Shown: positions 32,766 through 43,064 of the stretch, piece after piece
How positions within the stretch are numbered: position 1 is the first letter of the stretch
Layout of the letters: the number at the start of each line of letters is the position of its first letter
NCBI GenBank assembly: GCA_003996215.1
Contig: QJPP01007248.1
Location: 806,001-870,000, forward strand
Direction of reading: 5' to 3'
Origin: Jaltomata sinuosa
Lineage: Eukaryota > Streptophyta > Magnoliopsida > Solanales > Solanaceae
Length of the DNA stretch: 64,000 bases
Notes under the pieces: model-generated
The model's database searches: none
Told to the model about the DNA's origin: nothing
The model's input: only the letters and a program-made list of their open reading frames with translations
Made by a program: the position numbers and the translations under genes

Positions 32766-33976
32766 AGAATATGATGGCTAAGATGTTGTTGAAGGTAGAA
32801 TCGACTGACTCCGGGGTAAAGGAGATGAGGACTGAATTATCAGCAATGAGTCAGGTAGTGGATTTACATTCCACCTCAATCAAGCAATTAGAGCAGCAAG
32901 TGAATCAAATCTCGGTGTCTCTAAATCAAAGGAAGATAGGTACCTTGCCGAGTGACACCATTCAAAACCCGAGGAATGACGGGAGTTGTACGGCGATCAC
33001 TACGAGAAGCGGTAAAATATTATCAAAATCACATCCGATAATTCAGACTCAGAAAGGTAATGTTGCTGAGGAAGATGAGTCAGTAGATGCTAAAAATATG
33101 GTCGATGAAGGTGTGAGGGTATCTGTTGAAAAACCTGTTTCATTCTCTAGTGCTCACGGATAAAAGCAAGGAAGTTGAAAAACTTCCAACTATGATTCCT
33201 CGGCCACCGCCTCCATTTCCACAACGGTTGAAGAAGAAAGTGAAAGATAGCAAGTTCCTAAATTTCATGACCATGCTCATGCATATATCAGTGAACATTA
33301 CACTGGTGGACGCTCTTGAACAAATGCTCGGATATGCCAAGTTCATGAAAGACTTGATTACCAAGAAGAGGTCAGTGAGCTTTGAACCAGAAGATAACCT
33401 CCACCACTGCAGTGCTATTTCTTCAATATCGTTAGTGGAAAAGAAGGAAGATCCAGGGTCTTTTACTGTTCCCTGTACTATTGGGAAATTCAACTTTGAA
33501 AAAGACTTATGTGATCTTGGTGCTAGCATCAACTTGATGCCGATAGCAGTCTATAAAAAGTTGGGTTTGGGAGCTCCCAAACCAACTACCATGAAGGTGT
33601 TAATGGCTTACTGTTAAGTAAAGCGACCGGTGGGAATATTGTATGATGTGCTGGTAAAGATTGGTAAGTTTATATTCCCAGCTGACTTTGTAATCTTAGA
33701 TTGTGAAGTAGACTTTGAAGTTCCCATAATCTTGGGATGACCATTGTTAGCCACTGCAAGAGTGTTGGTCGACATGGAAAGAAACGAACTGACATTCAGA
33801 TTAAATAATGAATTGGTCAAGTTTGATGTGTGTAAATTGATGAAGCCACCAAGAGACACGAGGGTCGTCTCAGTTATCAATGTTATTGATGAAGCCCCTA
33901 TGGATGTGCATATTGAGGAGAAGGGTTTTGTTGAGACCCTAGTTGTTATGAGAATGATGTTGGGATCGCAATAAGA
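32766..33976 (+). pseudogene. Gag C-terminal region and aspartic protease of Athila-type element
   Basis: The open piece 32771-33163 contains a likely coiled coil (SAMSQVVDLHSTSIKQLEQ) and CTAITTRSGK, an Athila hallmark. After a frameshift, 33126-33617 carries IPRPPPPFPQRLKKK, ALEQMLGYAKFMKDLITKKR and the protease box CDLGASINLMPIAVYKKL with a normal D-x-G-A-S. After a stop at 33616 the protease C-terminal part continues (VKIGKFIFPADFVILD, then a stop for the expected Arg/Gly-rich ILGRP, then LATARVLVDMERNELTFRL) to 33974. There the reading ends with TAA where RT should begin. Confidence 0.85.
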
Positions 33977-35656
33977 GAAACCTATAGAGGAAGGCGTTGA
34001 GAACAAATCATGAAAGAGAAAACACCGCAAGAGAACCAGCAAAGAAAAAGAGTTAGAAAGAATAAAGAAGTTGTCTCGACTAGCTGAGGAGCCGATAAAA
34101 GAGAAAGTTGGAGCTCAACGGGATAATGTCGCTTGCACCTATTCCAGCAATTGCTCCTGCTTTGGAGACCCTGGTGGTCTCCAACATCATGCCAGACTCT
34201 GAGTCCTATGGGCTTCATATGTATTCCTTTCTCTCACAGCTTTAGCTTTCACATGTATGCATTAGGGACAATGCATGAGTCTAAGTTGAGGGTGTTGGGA
34301 TACCTGTGAGTCTTTTACCACCGAGGGTTTTTGTTGCCGTGTTTCTTTTCCCTTCGGTGTGCTATCTAGTAGAATCGACATGTTTAGGTTGTCATTTTAA
34401 ATTTTTTTTGTGTTGTTTTCTGGTTTCTATAGCAAGCATGGAATTTTGGAAAGTTGAACTAAAAGGATCCCCCTCTAAAAAAGTTGATTTTGTACTTCTG
34501 TTTGAAACGATTGACTGTTCTAGATCCTTGAATTTTTTTTTGTGGTTGTGATTGTAATAATTATGCTTAAGCTGAGCTGTTGTTTTGATAGTTGGTAGTG
34601 GTATAGTTTCTTGGTGCCAAGTGTGTGTGAGCATTTTTTTTATAAACTCTTATTATGTGCATGCATCTAGAACTTGCCTGGCCTATGTTGTTAAGTTTGA
34701 AGTTTGGTTGCTTAGGAAAGGATAACAGGCCCTTTTTGTGTGCAGTCCACTTAGCCTATAAGACCATCCAAATGCAAAAAATCCCTTTGATCCCTGTTTG
34801 AGCCATAATTGACCCTATTCTTTCAATAACCTGTCACCGTTTCTTTTTAACTTTGAATCCCTATTTTGGCCCTAGTCCTTCCTTGGACATCGTGCACCTC
34901 AACTCAAGCAATCAACCTAAGTTGAGGTTGGCTACTATAGAGATAAATGATAAGAAAAATAGGTTGGATAAGATTGGTCGTGGATAGAATAAAAATTTCA
35001 GGTGTGTGCCTAAGAAAAGAAAGAAAAAGAAACGAAAAAGAGATGAAAAAGAATTGTCAGAATAAAGAGGCCGCACCTGTAGCTAGAAAGAAGGAAATAA
35101 AAAGGTGAATAAGGATGGACGAAGAAAAGTTAAGTGGAAATAGTAGGTCGGTGATTCCAAGGAGGGCTTAGTCACTAACCCCTTAATGTATCCTACCTGC
35201 ACCCAAAGCCTCATTACAAGACAAAACAAGTCCTGTAGTGATCCTGAGCTGCTATCTGAAAAACTGAAATAGGATAGCAAGGGCAAGCTTATGGCATTGC
35301 ATGTGCATTGTTTGAAATCGTTTGTGAGTGTGAGCGCCTTACCTAGTCCCAAATCTTGTGTTTGGGACTTCTTTGTGGTGAGGGCACCGAGATTTCTGTA
35401 TTATGTATTGACTGTTGGGATAGTTGTTGTGTGTGTATGTAGAATATTCTATCATATTGGAATGACATGTTTGGATCCTTGTAAGTTAGCGTTTCATACA
35501 TTTGTGTGCTACCGGGGGGGGCTTGATTTAAATTTAATAAACTGTTGAGTGGCCATGATTTTCTAGAGATATGTGTTGGTATTCTTAGTTGAGTCGTCAT
35601 TTTGTTTTTGTTGTCATGTTGCTTGAGGACAAGCGAACGTTTTATGTTGAGGGTGT
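33977..35656 (+). other. Non-coding 3' internal region and polypurine-like tract of Athila-type element
   Basis: About 1.7 kb with no RT or integrase trace on either strand. A short basic stretch (about 34010-34110) looks like the tail of the gag-pro frame. A motif GCATTAGGGACAATGCATGA followed by AAGTTGAGGGTGTTG (34258-34297) is echoed by ATGTTGAGGGTGTTG directly before the 3' LTR (35644-35658), which is the likely polypurine tract. Other ORFs here (34306-34551, 35291-35548, 35343-35723) are low-complexity or overlap the LTR and are not supported. Confidence 0.55.
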
Positions 35657-37087
35657 TGATGTGCCGAGATTCTACGGCACATTTGATGCCTTTAACTAAG
35701 AATACTCGGGAGTTTTCAAGCAACTTTTGTGGTTTTTGATGTTTTATTGTTATATTTGCAGGAAATAGAGATAGAGATAGAAACGGAAGAAAAAATGTTC
35801 AAAAACCTCAACTAGTTAAGCCTGACCGCTGGCATGACTGACCGTCACACCTGTGACTGGACGTCAGCTAGGCCGCCAGAACGAGACAACAATTTCATCG
35901 AGCACTGCCTAGGAGTGACGGCCCATCTAACGGCCCGTCACTGGCCTGACGGATCGTCACCCAGGCCACCAATATAAAAAGTTGTAAGTCGTCACCTGCT
36001 GGACGACTTACCTGAGAATTTTCCTGGAAGCTCACTGTTTAGATATGACGGCTCAAGTGACGGCCCGTCACATGCATGACGGTCCGTCAGGCGACCTGTC
36101 AAGGCAAAGCGGGATTCCAAAAATTCTATTTTTGGACTTTATTTCCTGGACTACTATAAATACCCAGTGTTAGGGTTATTTTATTTTTTGATTTACCCGA
36201 TACTTTTTCTCATATTTTGAGCGACTTTTTGAGAGGAAAAATGCGACATACACATTTTCTTCTTCTTCTTCTTCGTTTACACTTGGGATTTTTGGCTTCT
36301 TGTTCTTGGATAATTGAAGTAAATTTCATACTATTTGTAAGAATCCTTCTCTTATTATGAATATGATTTTCTTCTACTTCTTTGATAGCATGAGTAGCTA
36401 ATCTCCCACAACTAGGGTTGTGGGAGCCATGGCAAAAGTAACAATATAAATTTCGGGTAGCGTAGGGTTTAATTTGTATGTTGTCACGTGGTTAATTATT
36501 CGTTATTTATGTTTTCTAATGGTTGCAAACATTAGAACATACCTAGGTTTGATTTGCTTGAACAAAGAGATTAAAACTGGGAAATTTGATTAACTACGAG
36601 GATTCAAGACTACCAACTCTCGTCTTATGATTAATGTTGTAACTAGATTAATCTACTTGATGTTTTGGATTGAAATAAGAAAGTTCACCTTTACAAGTTC
36701 GAGAGAATTGAAAAGGAAATTCGTCTATTTGGTTGAGAAATGTTTAGATGATACCATTAATTCAATCACATCGTGATATACATATAGAAAGAACCCGGTT
36801 AAGCTTTGAGTTGAAATTGTTACGACACCATGGTGAACACTTCCCTAGTTCATTCTCATATTGATTAATACTCATTGAAACTCGTAAATTATTATTTGCA
36901 TTGTTCAAATATTGATCACACAACCCCCCCTCCCATTTACCGAAAACTATTAATTATTAGTCATCTAATTTACTAACGACTTAATTTGCACCTTATTCCC
37001 TGTGGGATCAACCCCAACCTCTATTGGGTTCTATATTTGACAGCGACCGCTTATGCTTCTTACCTGAGATGTAATTTGGGCGTATCA
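35657..37087 (+). repeat. 3' LTR of Athila-type element
   Basis: 1431 bp, TGATGTGCC to GGGCGTATCA, followed by GGTAT. Carries the 51-bp segment missing from the left LTR. Confidence 0.9.
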
Positions 37088-37740
37088 GGTATTCGAGTGG
37101 ATTCTCAGAAGATAGAGGCAGTAAATAATTGTCCTAGACCCACTTCTCCGACAGACATTATGAGCTTTTTGGGTCTGGCTGGTTACTATAAGAGGTTTGT
37201 TGAGGGGTTTTCGTCCATAGCTTCTCCGTTGACTAGGCTGACTCAGAAGAAGGTCAAGTTCCAGTGTCAAGATGAGTGTGAGAGTAACTTCCAAGATATG
37301 AAAACTAGGTTGACCACAACACCAGTTATGACTCTACCAGAGGGTTCAGATGGTTTTGTAGTATATTTTGACACGTCGTGAGTTGTCCTAGGTTGTGTTC
37401 TGATGCACCATGGTAAAGTTATTTCATATGCCTCTAGACAACTTAAGACTCATAAGAAGAATTACCTAACACATGATCTTGAGTTAGCAACAGTGGTCTT
37501 TGCCTTGAAAACTTAGAGACACTACTTGTATGGTGTCCATGTAGATGTGTTTGTTGACCACAAGAGCCTTCAGTATATGTTCACTCAGAAAGAACTAAAT
37601 CTCTAACAGAGAAGGTGGCTAGAGCTTCTCAAGGACTATGACATGAGCGTGCTTTACCATACGGGTAAGGCCAATATAGTAGCTGATGCACTTAGTAGGT
37701 TGTCCATGTGTAGTATGTCACAAGTTGAGGAAGGAAAGAA
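37088..37740 (+). pseudogene. RT C-terminal part and RNase H of element A
   Basis: Picks up within SKDGI|RVDSQKIEAVNN after the Athila insertion: PTSPTDIMSFLGLAGYYKRF, FSSIASPLTRLTQKKVKFQ, then RNase H with VYFDTS (decayed YCDAS; Asp retained), HDLELATVVFALK, VDHKSLQY and NIVADALSRL. TAG replaces the conserved Trp before RHYLYG (37514-37516), and a TGA follows FDTS at 37380. The beginning of the 36986-37381 ORF lies in the Athila LTR and is not part of the protein. Confidence 0.88.
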
Positions 37741-38771
37741 GGAATTAGCAAAGGATGTTCACTAGCTTGCTCGGTTAGGGGTTTGCCTCAGTGATTTGTT
37801 AGAAGGTGGTGTCATTGTTTAGAATGGGTCAGAGTATTCATTGGTAGTAGAGGTGAAGGAAAAGCAAGACAGTGATCCCATCTTACTTTAGCTAAAAGGT
37901 GCTGCCCAGCAGCAGAGAGTAGAGGTATTTTCTCGAGGGGGAGATGGTGTACTTTGTTACCAGGGTTGGTTATGTGTTCCTAATATAGGTGATTTGAGGC
38001 AGCAGGTTTTGACAAAAGCTCATAGCTCCAGATATTTCATCCATAATTGTGCCACTAAGATGTACCATGATCTATGGGAAGTCTATTAGTGGAATGACAT
38101 GAAGAGGGACATCACAGATTTTGTGGTTAAGTGCCCCAACTGTCAGCAGGTTGAAGTAGAACATCAGAAACCAGGAGATTAGCATTCTTACTTGGAAGTG
38201 GGAAGCGTCGACATGGATTTCATTTTAGGTTTACCTCGTACTCGCAGATAGCATGACTCCATTTGGGTGATAGTGGACAGAGTCACTAAGTCAGCTCACT
38301 TCTTGGCTGTTAAGATTACAGCTTCAGCGGAGGATTATGCTAGACTCTACATCAGAGAGATAGTAAGGTTCCATGGGGTTCCCTTGTGTACCATCGCATA
38401 TAAGAGTCCTCAGTTTACATCTCATTTCTGGAGATCATTTTAGAAAGGTCTTGGTACTTAGGTTTAATCTTAGCACATCTTTTTATCCACAGACGGATGG
38501 TCAGGTAGAATGTACCATTCAGACCTTATAGGAAATGTTGAGAGCTTCCATGATTGATTTCAATGGTAGTTGGGATGATCACCTACCTCTCATAGAGTTC
38601 ACCTATAATAACAGTTTCCACTCCAGTATTCATATGGCCCCATATGAGGCACTCTATGGGCGTAGATGTAGATCTACGGTTGGTTGGTTCGAAGTAGGTG
38701 AAGCAGCCTTTGTTGGCCAGATTTGGTTCATGAGGTTATGGAGAAAGTTCAGCTCATTAGAGAGAGATTGA
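37741..38771 (+). pseudogene. Integrase of element A
   Basis: A zinc-finger relic (MYHDLWEVY, then CPNCQQVE, about 38058-38155) is followed by the core: MDFILGLPRTRR, DSIWVIVDRVTKSAHF, ARLYIREIVRFHGVPL. The second catalytic site is lost (AYKSPQFTSHFW where the family has SDRGPQFTS). A frameshift breaks the TDGQ region near 38490, then 38535-38771 reads MLRASMIDFNGSWDDHLPLIEFTYNNSFHSS and YEALYGRRCRS. At least six in-frame stops. Confidence 0.88.
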
Positions 38772-39271
38772 AAATATCTCAAAGTCATCAGAAGTCCTAT
38801 GCAGATGTAAAGAGAAGGGACTTAGAGTTTGAGATCGATGATTGAATCTTCCTGAAAGTGTCACCCATGAAGAGGGTGATGAGATTTGGCAAGAAAGGGA
38901 AGCTTAGTCCCAGGTATGTAGGTCCTTATAAAATCCTGAAAAGGATTGGTAATGTGGCTTATGAGTTAGAGTTGCTATCAAAACTAGTAGCGATTCATCA
39001 AGTCTTTCACATTTCCTTGTTGAAAAAGTGTGTGGGTGATCGGACATCGATAATACCTTTAGAGAATGTGGATGTGAAGGATAGCCTCACATATGAGGAG
39101 GTCCAAGTTGAGATTCTTGACCGTCAGGTTCGTTGGTTGAGAAATAAAGAAGTCGCTTCAGTAAAGGTTTTGTGGAGAAATCAGTCTGCAAAGGGAGCTA
39201 CTTCGAAAGAAGAAGAAACCATGATGGCCAAGTACCCTCACCTCTTTTCCTCTGATTCATTTTCAGCTTGA
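38772..39271 (+). pseudogene. Integrase C-terminal region and chromodomain of element A
   Basis: The open frame 38858-39271 (137 residues) holds the C-terminal GPY/F-like module (MRFGKKGKLSPRYVGPYKIL, VAYELELLSKL, VFHISLLKKCVGD) and a chromodomain-like end (VEILDRQVRWLRNKEVASVKVLWRN, KYPHLF). Chromodomains of this clade are known to direct integration to heterochromatin, which suits the nested setting. The end is close to complete; only about 145 bp of 3' UTR follow before element B. Confidence 0.85.
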
Positions 39272-39415
39272 GGTAATAGTTCCTCTCCAATCTTTTAGCT
39301 TACTCTTGTGTAATTCAGTCTCAGTACCTTGTTCCCTCAGTTATCCTTGCACTTCAGCATATTTGCATGTTCATGGAACTCATCTTAGTTAGATATCAAT
39401 TTCTAGTACTCATTT
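39272..39415 (+). other. 3' UTR of element A up to the element B insertion
   Basis: Begins like B's post-coding sequence (CAGCTTGAGGTA(A/C)TAGTT) and ends at CATTT, where B's LTR starts. A's polypurine tract and 3' LTR are not present. Confidence 0.7.
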
Positions 39416-41556
39416 TGTCATGCCCCGAGGCTACCCCCTAGATATAACACGAGACTTGGGACCACAAGTGCCCCAACTAACCCTTAGTCATAGCATTCTC
39501 AAGTATAACAAAGATAAGCGGAAGCAAAATAGATAAATCCGAATTTTTATACATAGATAACCAAGTCGAATAGAAATACAAGATCTAGAAAGAGACTCAA
39601 TCACTGTCTAAGTCTGAAAGCCTCTACATGACATAAGGACTTGCTAGGACAAGACCTTAGCTAACTAGAAGTACGAAAGTAAGAATCAACACTCTAAAAT
39701 ATAACTAGCCCTCGACCTAAGAGGACTCACCCATAGCTGACAGAAAGTGGCCTGGAAGCTATAGCCACGTGTCTGGGAAGGAACACCTGAATCTCCATTA
39801 TCAAAGGATGCAGCGCAAGATATGCGTCAGTACTATAGGATGTACCGAGTATGTGAGCGATGCATGAATCATGATAAAAACAGTTTAAAACATGCTTAAG
39901 GATGAACTTGTTACGTAAATAAGGAACATGAATAAATATCAAAGTATAAAACATGAAACATAAAATAAAGCTTAAGGTTCATAATATAGGATCATATAAC
40001 TTCATAACTTGAAAATAACATGTGGGAGTTTCTATTAACCGACATTAAACCATGATGAGCTACATGGAGTTCAGTGTCATGTACCCCCACTAAAAAGAGC
40101 TGTCCTAACCGGCCAAGGTTAGAACCATGTCATACCAAGATCCTGTCATGATAAGCCACAGAGGGCAACCTACGGTGGCAACGTAGTTTTTGACTTCGGT
40201 TATCTGAACCCTCGTCTCTCGGTGCTAAATACTACTCCCAAAACATATAACATAAGGTCATATACATGTGACATATCTGATGCCAAACTTGTTCATAACT
40301 TTTTCATACCCCGGATCATCATACTACTCCTGAATTTGGTTTAGAAATTGATTCATTAGCATTGATGGAACATCGGGTGTCTTGTCTTGCATAATACTTC
40401 ATAACATGGAAAACTTTCATACTTCATGACTTGTAAAATTTGCATGGCTCTAGTTCAATTTTTATAAAACATATACTTTCATAGAATCATAGGAACTAGG
40501 CATGCACATGCTTAAAAATCCGTAAGGAACATGCTATTAAAATCCAATTTACTTAAATCAACGTCATGCATGTAGAAATATCCATGGTTAAATTTTGATT
40601 CATGAAATAGGAGTCAACATATGAAAACCCAAGTGAAATCATGCAATTTAATAGAAATTTCATAATCAAATCATGAGGAGATCACATTTAGCAAAACCCA
40701 TAAGAATTGGATAAGAACCCAAATTTTAAGATCATGAAATCAAAATTTGAATTAGGGGTTTTGGGCACAAGGGTGAAAGGAACCCATTGTTGATTAGCCA
40801 CATACCTTGATTGAAGCTAACCCACTTGAATTGAAAAGACTTAGGAGACTTGAACACGGGACTTGAGACTTGATGATTGGAGAAGAATTTTCCTTTTTGG
40901 GATAAGAGTGAAGTAATGAGAAGAAACTTAGGCTAATGAGGGTGAAAACCCTTCTTGAAATAGTCAAAACGACCTCACTTAGGAGTTTAAAGGGTGGGTA
41001 ATGACTAACAAACCCCTGGGAAATAATTTAGAAAAGCTATTAAAAAGGGTCGTCTTCAGGTTCTACGGGTTGGTTCCATGGGTCGTCATTTGAATTACGA
41101 CTCGTGGTTCCAACTCGTGGAACCTGGTCGACTAGACAGTCTGCAGAAACATTTCTATGGGTCAACAGGACGGACCCGTAGAACACACAATGGGTCATTG
41201 TTTGGCGTCATCGTTGCTGGGAACTTAGCTGATCTCTGGTTCAAACCACGACTCAAAATGACGGGTCATCATTCAGACGACAAGTCAGCAAACCAAGTCG
41301 TGGAACCTGGGGGACTTACTATCGCTCTGATCTGTGTTTCACGAGTGGACTGGACGGACCCATGGTTTGAACCATGGTCCGTAGAACTCACTCGTGGTTC
41401 CAGACCAGAGGCTGAACCAAACAAACAAGAATCATGGTTCCATTCCATGACTCGTGGTTCAAACAAGAGTCCGTGGTTTGGAACCGTCATTCCTGAAACA
41501 TGGATTTTTTCTAAGATCTTAACTTAGATAACTGGTTTGATTTCCAGGGTGTTACA
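39416..41556 (-). repeat. 3' LTR of element B
   Basis: About 2.14 kb. In coding sense TGTAACACCCTGG (from 41556) to GGGGCATGACA (39416), the same termini and nearly the same length as A's LTR. It also contains the strand-opposite counterpart of A's inner LTR, with the ..CCACCGTAGGTT.. block near 40170. ORFs at 39727-39954, 41078-41527 and 41269-41490 lie in LTR sequence; the 149-residue one runs through the CACGA palindromes and is not a gene. Confidence 0.87.
41055..41520. repeat. CACGA/TCGTG palindrome-rich cluster in B LTR
   Basis: A run of ACGACTCGTGGTTCCA, CTCGTGGAACC, ACGGACCCGTAGAAC and TCACTCGTGGTTCCAGA-type near-palindromes, within 500 bp of the LTR's coding-sense start. Open on the plus strand for 149 codons because the repeats lack stops. 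Confidence 0.75.
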
Positions 41557-41579
41557 ATATCTCCCCCTTGGGATCATTC
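41557..41579 (-). other. Polypurine tract of element B
   Basis: Coding sense GATCCCAAGGGGGAGATAT, directly before the 3' LTR start TGTAACACCC. D has the same tract (61028-61050), with a single-base difference in its core. Confidence 0.75.
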
Positions 41580-41829
41580 TTCCTTGAATGAAGACTAATC
41601 AAAGGAAAACTGAAGAGGAAACAGCCCTACCAACAATAGAATATGGAAATCAATGAGTAAAAATAAAAACTGAACTTTTCAACTTGAAAACATGATAAAT
41701 TAACTTAGTAAAACATGGATGCATGCTAGCATCATGAGAGGAACTGGTGGAATAGATTCATAGGGACATACTAAGGAGGAAACTAGTACCTCAAGCTGTA
41801 ACTGAATCGAAAGGAAAGAGATAAGGATA
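41580..41829 (-). other. 3' UTR of element B
   Basis: About 250 bp between the stop after PFDSVTA-like residues and the polypurine tract. No feature seen apart from A/T-rich sequence. Confidence 0.5.
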
Positions 41830-42365
41830 TTTGGCTTTCATGGCCTCTTCCGCTTCCCAAGTAGCTCCTTCAACAAGGTGATTTCTCCAAAGAACCTTTA
41901 CCGAAGCGACTTCTTTGTTCCTCAACCTCTAAATCAGATGATCAAGGATCTGCATGGGAACCTCCTCATCGGTGAGACTATCCTTCACACTCACATCCTC
42001 CAAAGGGTCAATCAAGCTCGGATCACCCACACACTTCTTCAATAAGGAGACATGGAAAACTGGATGAACCACTTCCAACTCCGTTGGCAACTCCAACTCA
42101 CACGCAACGCTACCAACTCTCCTCAAGATCTGATAAGGACCTACGAAATGGGAACTAAGCTTTCCTTTCTTGCCAAACCTCATCATACCCTTCATGGGTG
42201 ACACCTTTAGGAAAACCCAATCATCAACTTCAAATTCCAACTCCCTTATCCTCATATCCGTATAAGATTTTTGTCGACTCTGAGAAGTCTTCAATCCCTC
42301 CCTAATAAGCTGAACCTTCTCCATAGTCTCATGAACCAAATCTGGACCAATCAAGGCTGCCTCAC
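41830..42365 (-). pseudogene. Integrase C-terminal region and chromodomain of element B
   Basis: The open frame 42354-41929 (141 residues) contains ELEFEVDDWVFLKVSPMKG, MRFGKKGKLSSHFVGPYQIL, CELELPTELEVVHPVFHVSLL and the start of the chromodomain (MQILDHLI). A TAG at 41926 replaces a conserved residue. Beyond it the same frame continues RLRNKEVASVKVLWRN and TWEAEEAMKAKYPYLF to about 41830. Role and order as in element A. Confidence 0.87.
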
Positions 42366-43064
42366 CTACCTCGAACCAACTAATAGGAGATCTACATCTC
42401 CGGCCTCATATAGAGCCATCTGGATGGTAGAGTGAAAGTTGTTGTTGTAGGCAAACTCGATAGGAGGTAAGTGATCATCCCAATTACCTTTGAAGTTAAT
42501 CAGACACGCTCTCAACATATCCTCCAAAGTCTGAATAGTACACTCTGCCTGGCCATCTGTCTGAGGATGAAAACGCGTGCTAAGCTTCACCTGGGTACCA
42601 AGACCTTTCTGAAATGATCTCCAAAACTGAGATGTAAACTGAGGACCTCTATCAGAAATGATAGACAAGGGGACACCATGCAATCGAACTATCTCTCGGA
42701 TGTAAAGTCTGGCATATTCGTCTGCTGAATCAGTAGTCTTAACAACCAAGAAGTGAGATGACTTGGTCATCCGGTCGACAATCACCCAAATGGAATCATG
42801 TTGCCTTCGAGTACAAGGCAAACCAGTAATAAAGTCCATATAGATTGCTTCCCATTTCCAAGTGGGAAGGTAAATATCTTGAATTATGCCACCCAACCTT
42901 TGATGCTCCAACTTTATTTATTGGCAGTTGGGACACTTAGCCACAAACCTGGCTATGTTCCTCTTCATCCAATTCCACCAAAAGACTTCCCATAGATCAA
43001 GGTACATCTTAGTAGCACCCGGATGAATGGAATACCTCAAACTCTGTGCCTCAGTCAGAATCTT
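42366..43064 (-). pseudogene. Integrase core of element B
   Basis: The open frame 42911-42366 (181 residues) shows all three catalytic acidic positions: MDFITGLPCTRRQHDSIWVI (first Asp), LSIISDRGPQFTSQFW (second) and TDGQAECTIQTLEDML (Glu). Then come HLPPIEFAYNNNFHSTIQ and a shift before GRRCRSP. The zinc finger lies just upstream (HPGATKMY at about 43020, CPNCQ at about 42925) and is cut off by a TAA replacing a residue at 42917. It would insert element cDNA. The core is the best preserved integrase in the window. Confidence 0.9.

Larger units (their letters stand above)
29970..37087 (+). mobile_element. Athila-type Ty3/gypsy element with gag-pro only, nested in element A RT
   Basis: Two LTRs of about 1.4 kb with TG..CA ends, 5-bp duplication GGTAT, an Asp-type primer site and a polypurine-like tract. 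The body (31345-35656, 4.3 kb) codes only Gag and protease; no RT, RNase H, integrase or env-like ORF is seen. The LTRs are very similar to each other by eye, so this is one of the younger insertions here. It would need enzymes from a full Athila. Loss of RT in a structurally complete element with clean duplications implies it moved in this reduced form. Confidence 0.9.
25193..39415 (+). mobile_element. Chromodomain Ty3/gypsy element A (Tekay/Del-like), 3' LTR missing
   Basis: 5' LTR 25193-27315, initiator-Met primer site, gag, protease, RT, RNase H, integrase and chromodomain in gypsy order, ending at about 39271. An Athila-type element (29970-37087) cuts the RT. Element B begins at 39416, about 145 bp after the coding end. 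A's 3' LTR should follow B but is not in the window; the rearrangement at about 46993-47003 probably removed it. Left flank TAACC (25188-25192) would be one target duplication. Many stops, so inactive. Confidence 0.85.

Noticed and set aside
41078..41527. 149-residue plus-strand ORF rich in Trp, Gly and Arg
   Set aside because: It lies wholly in element B's LTR across the CACGA palindrome cluster, which happens to lack stops; the equivalent LTRs of A and D do not keep it.
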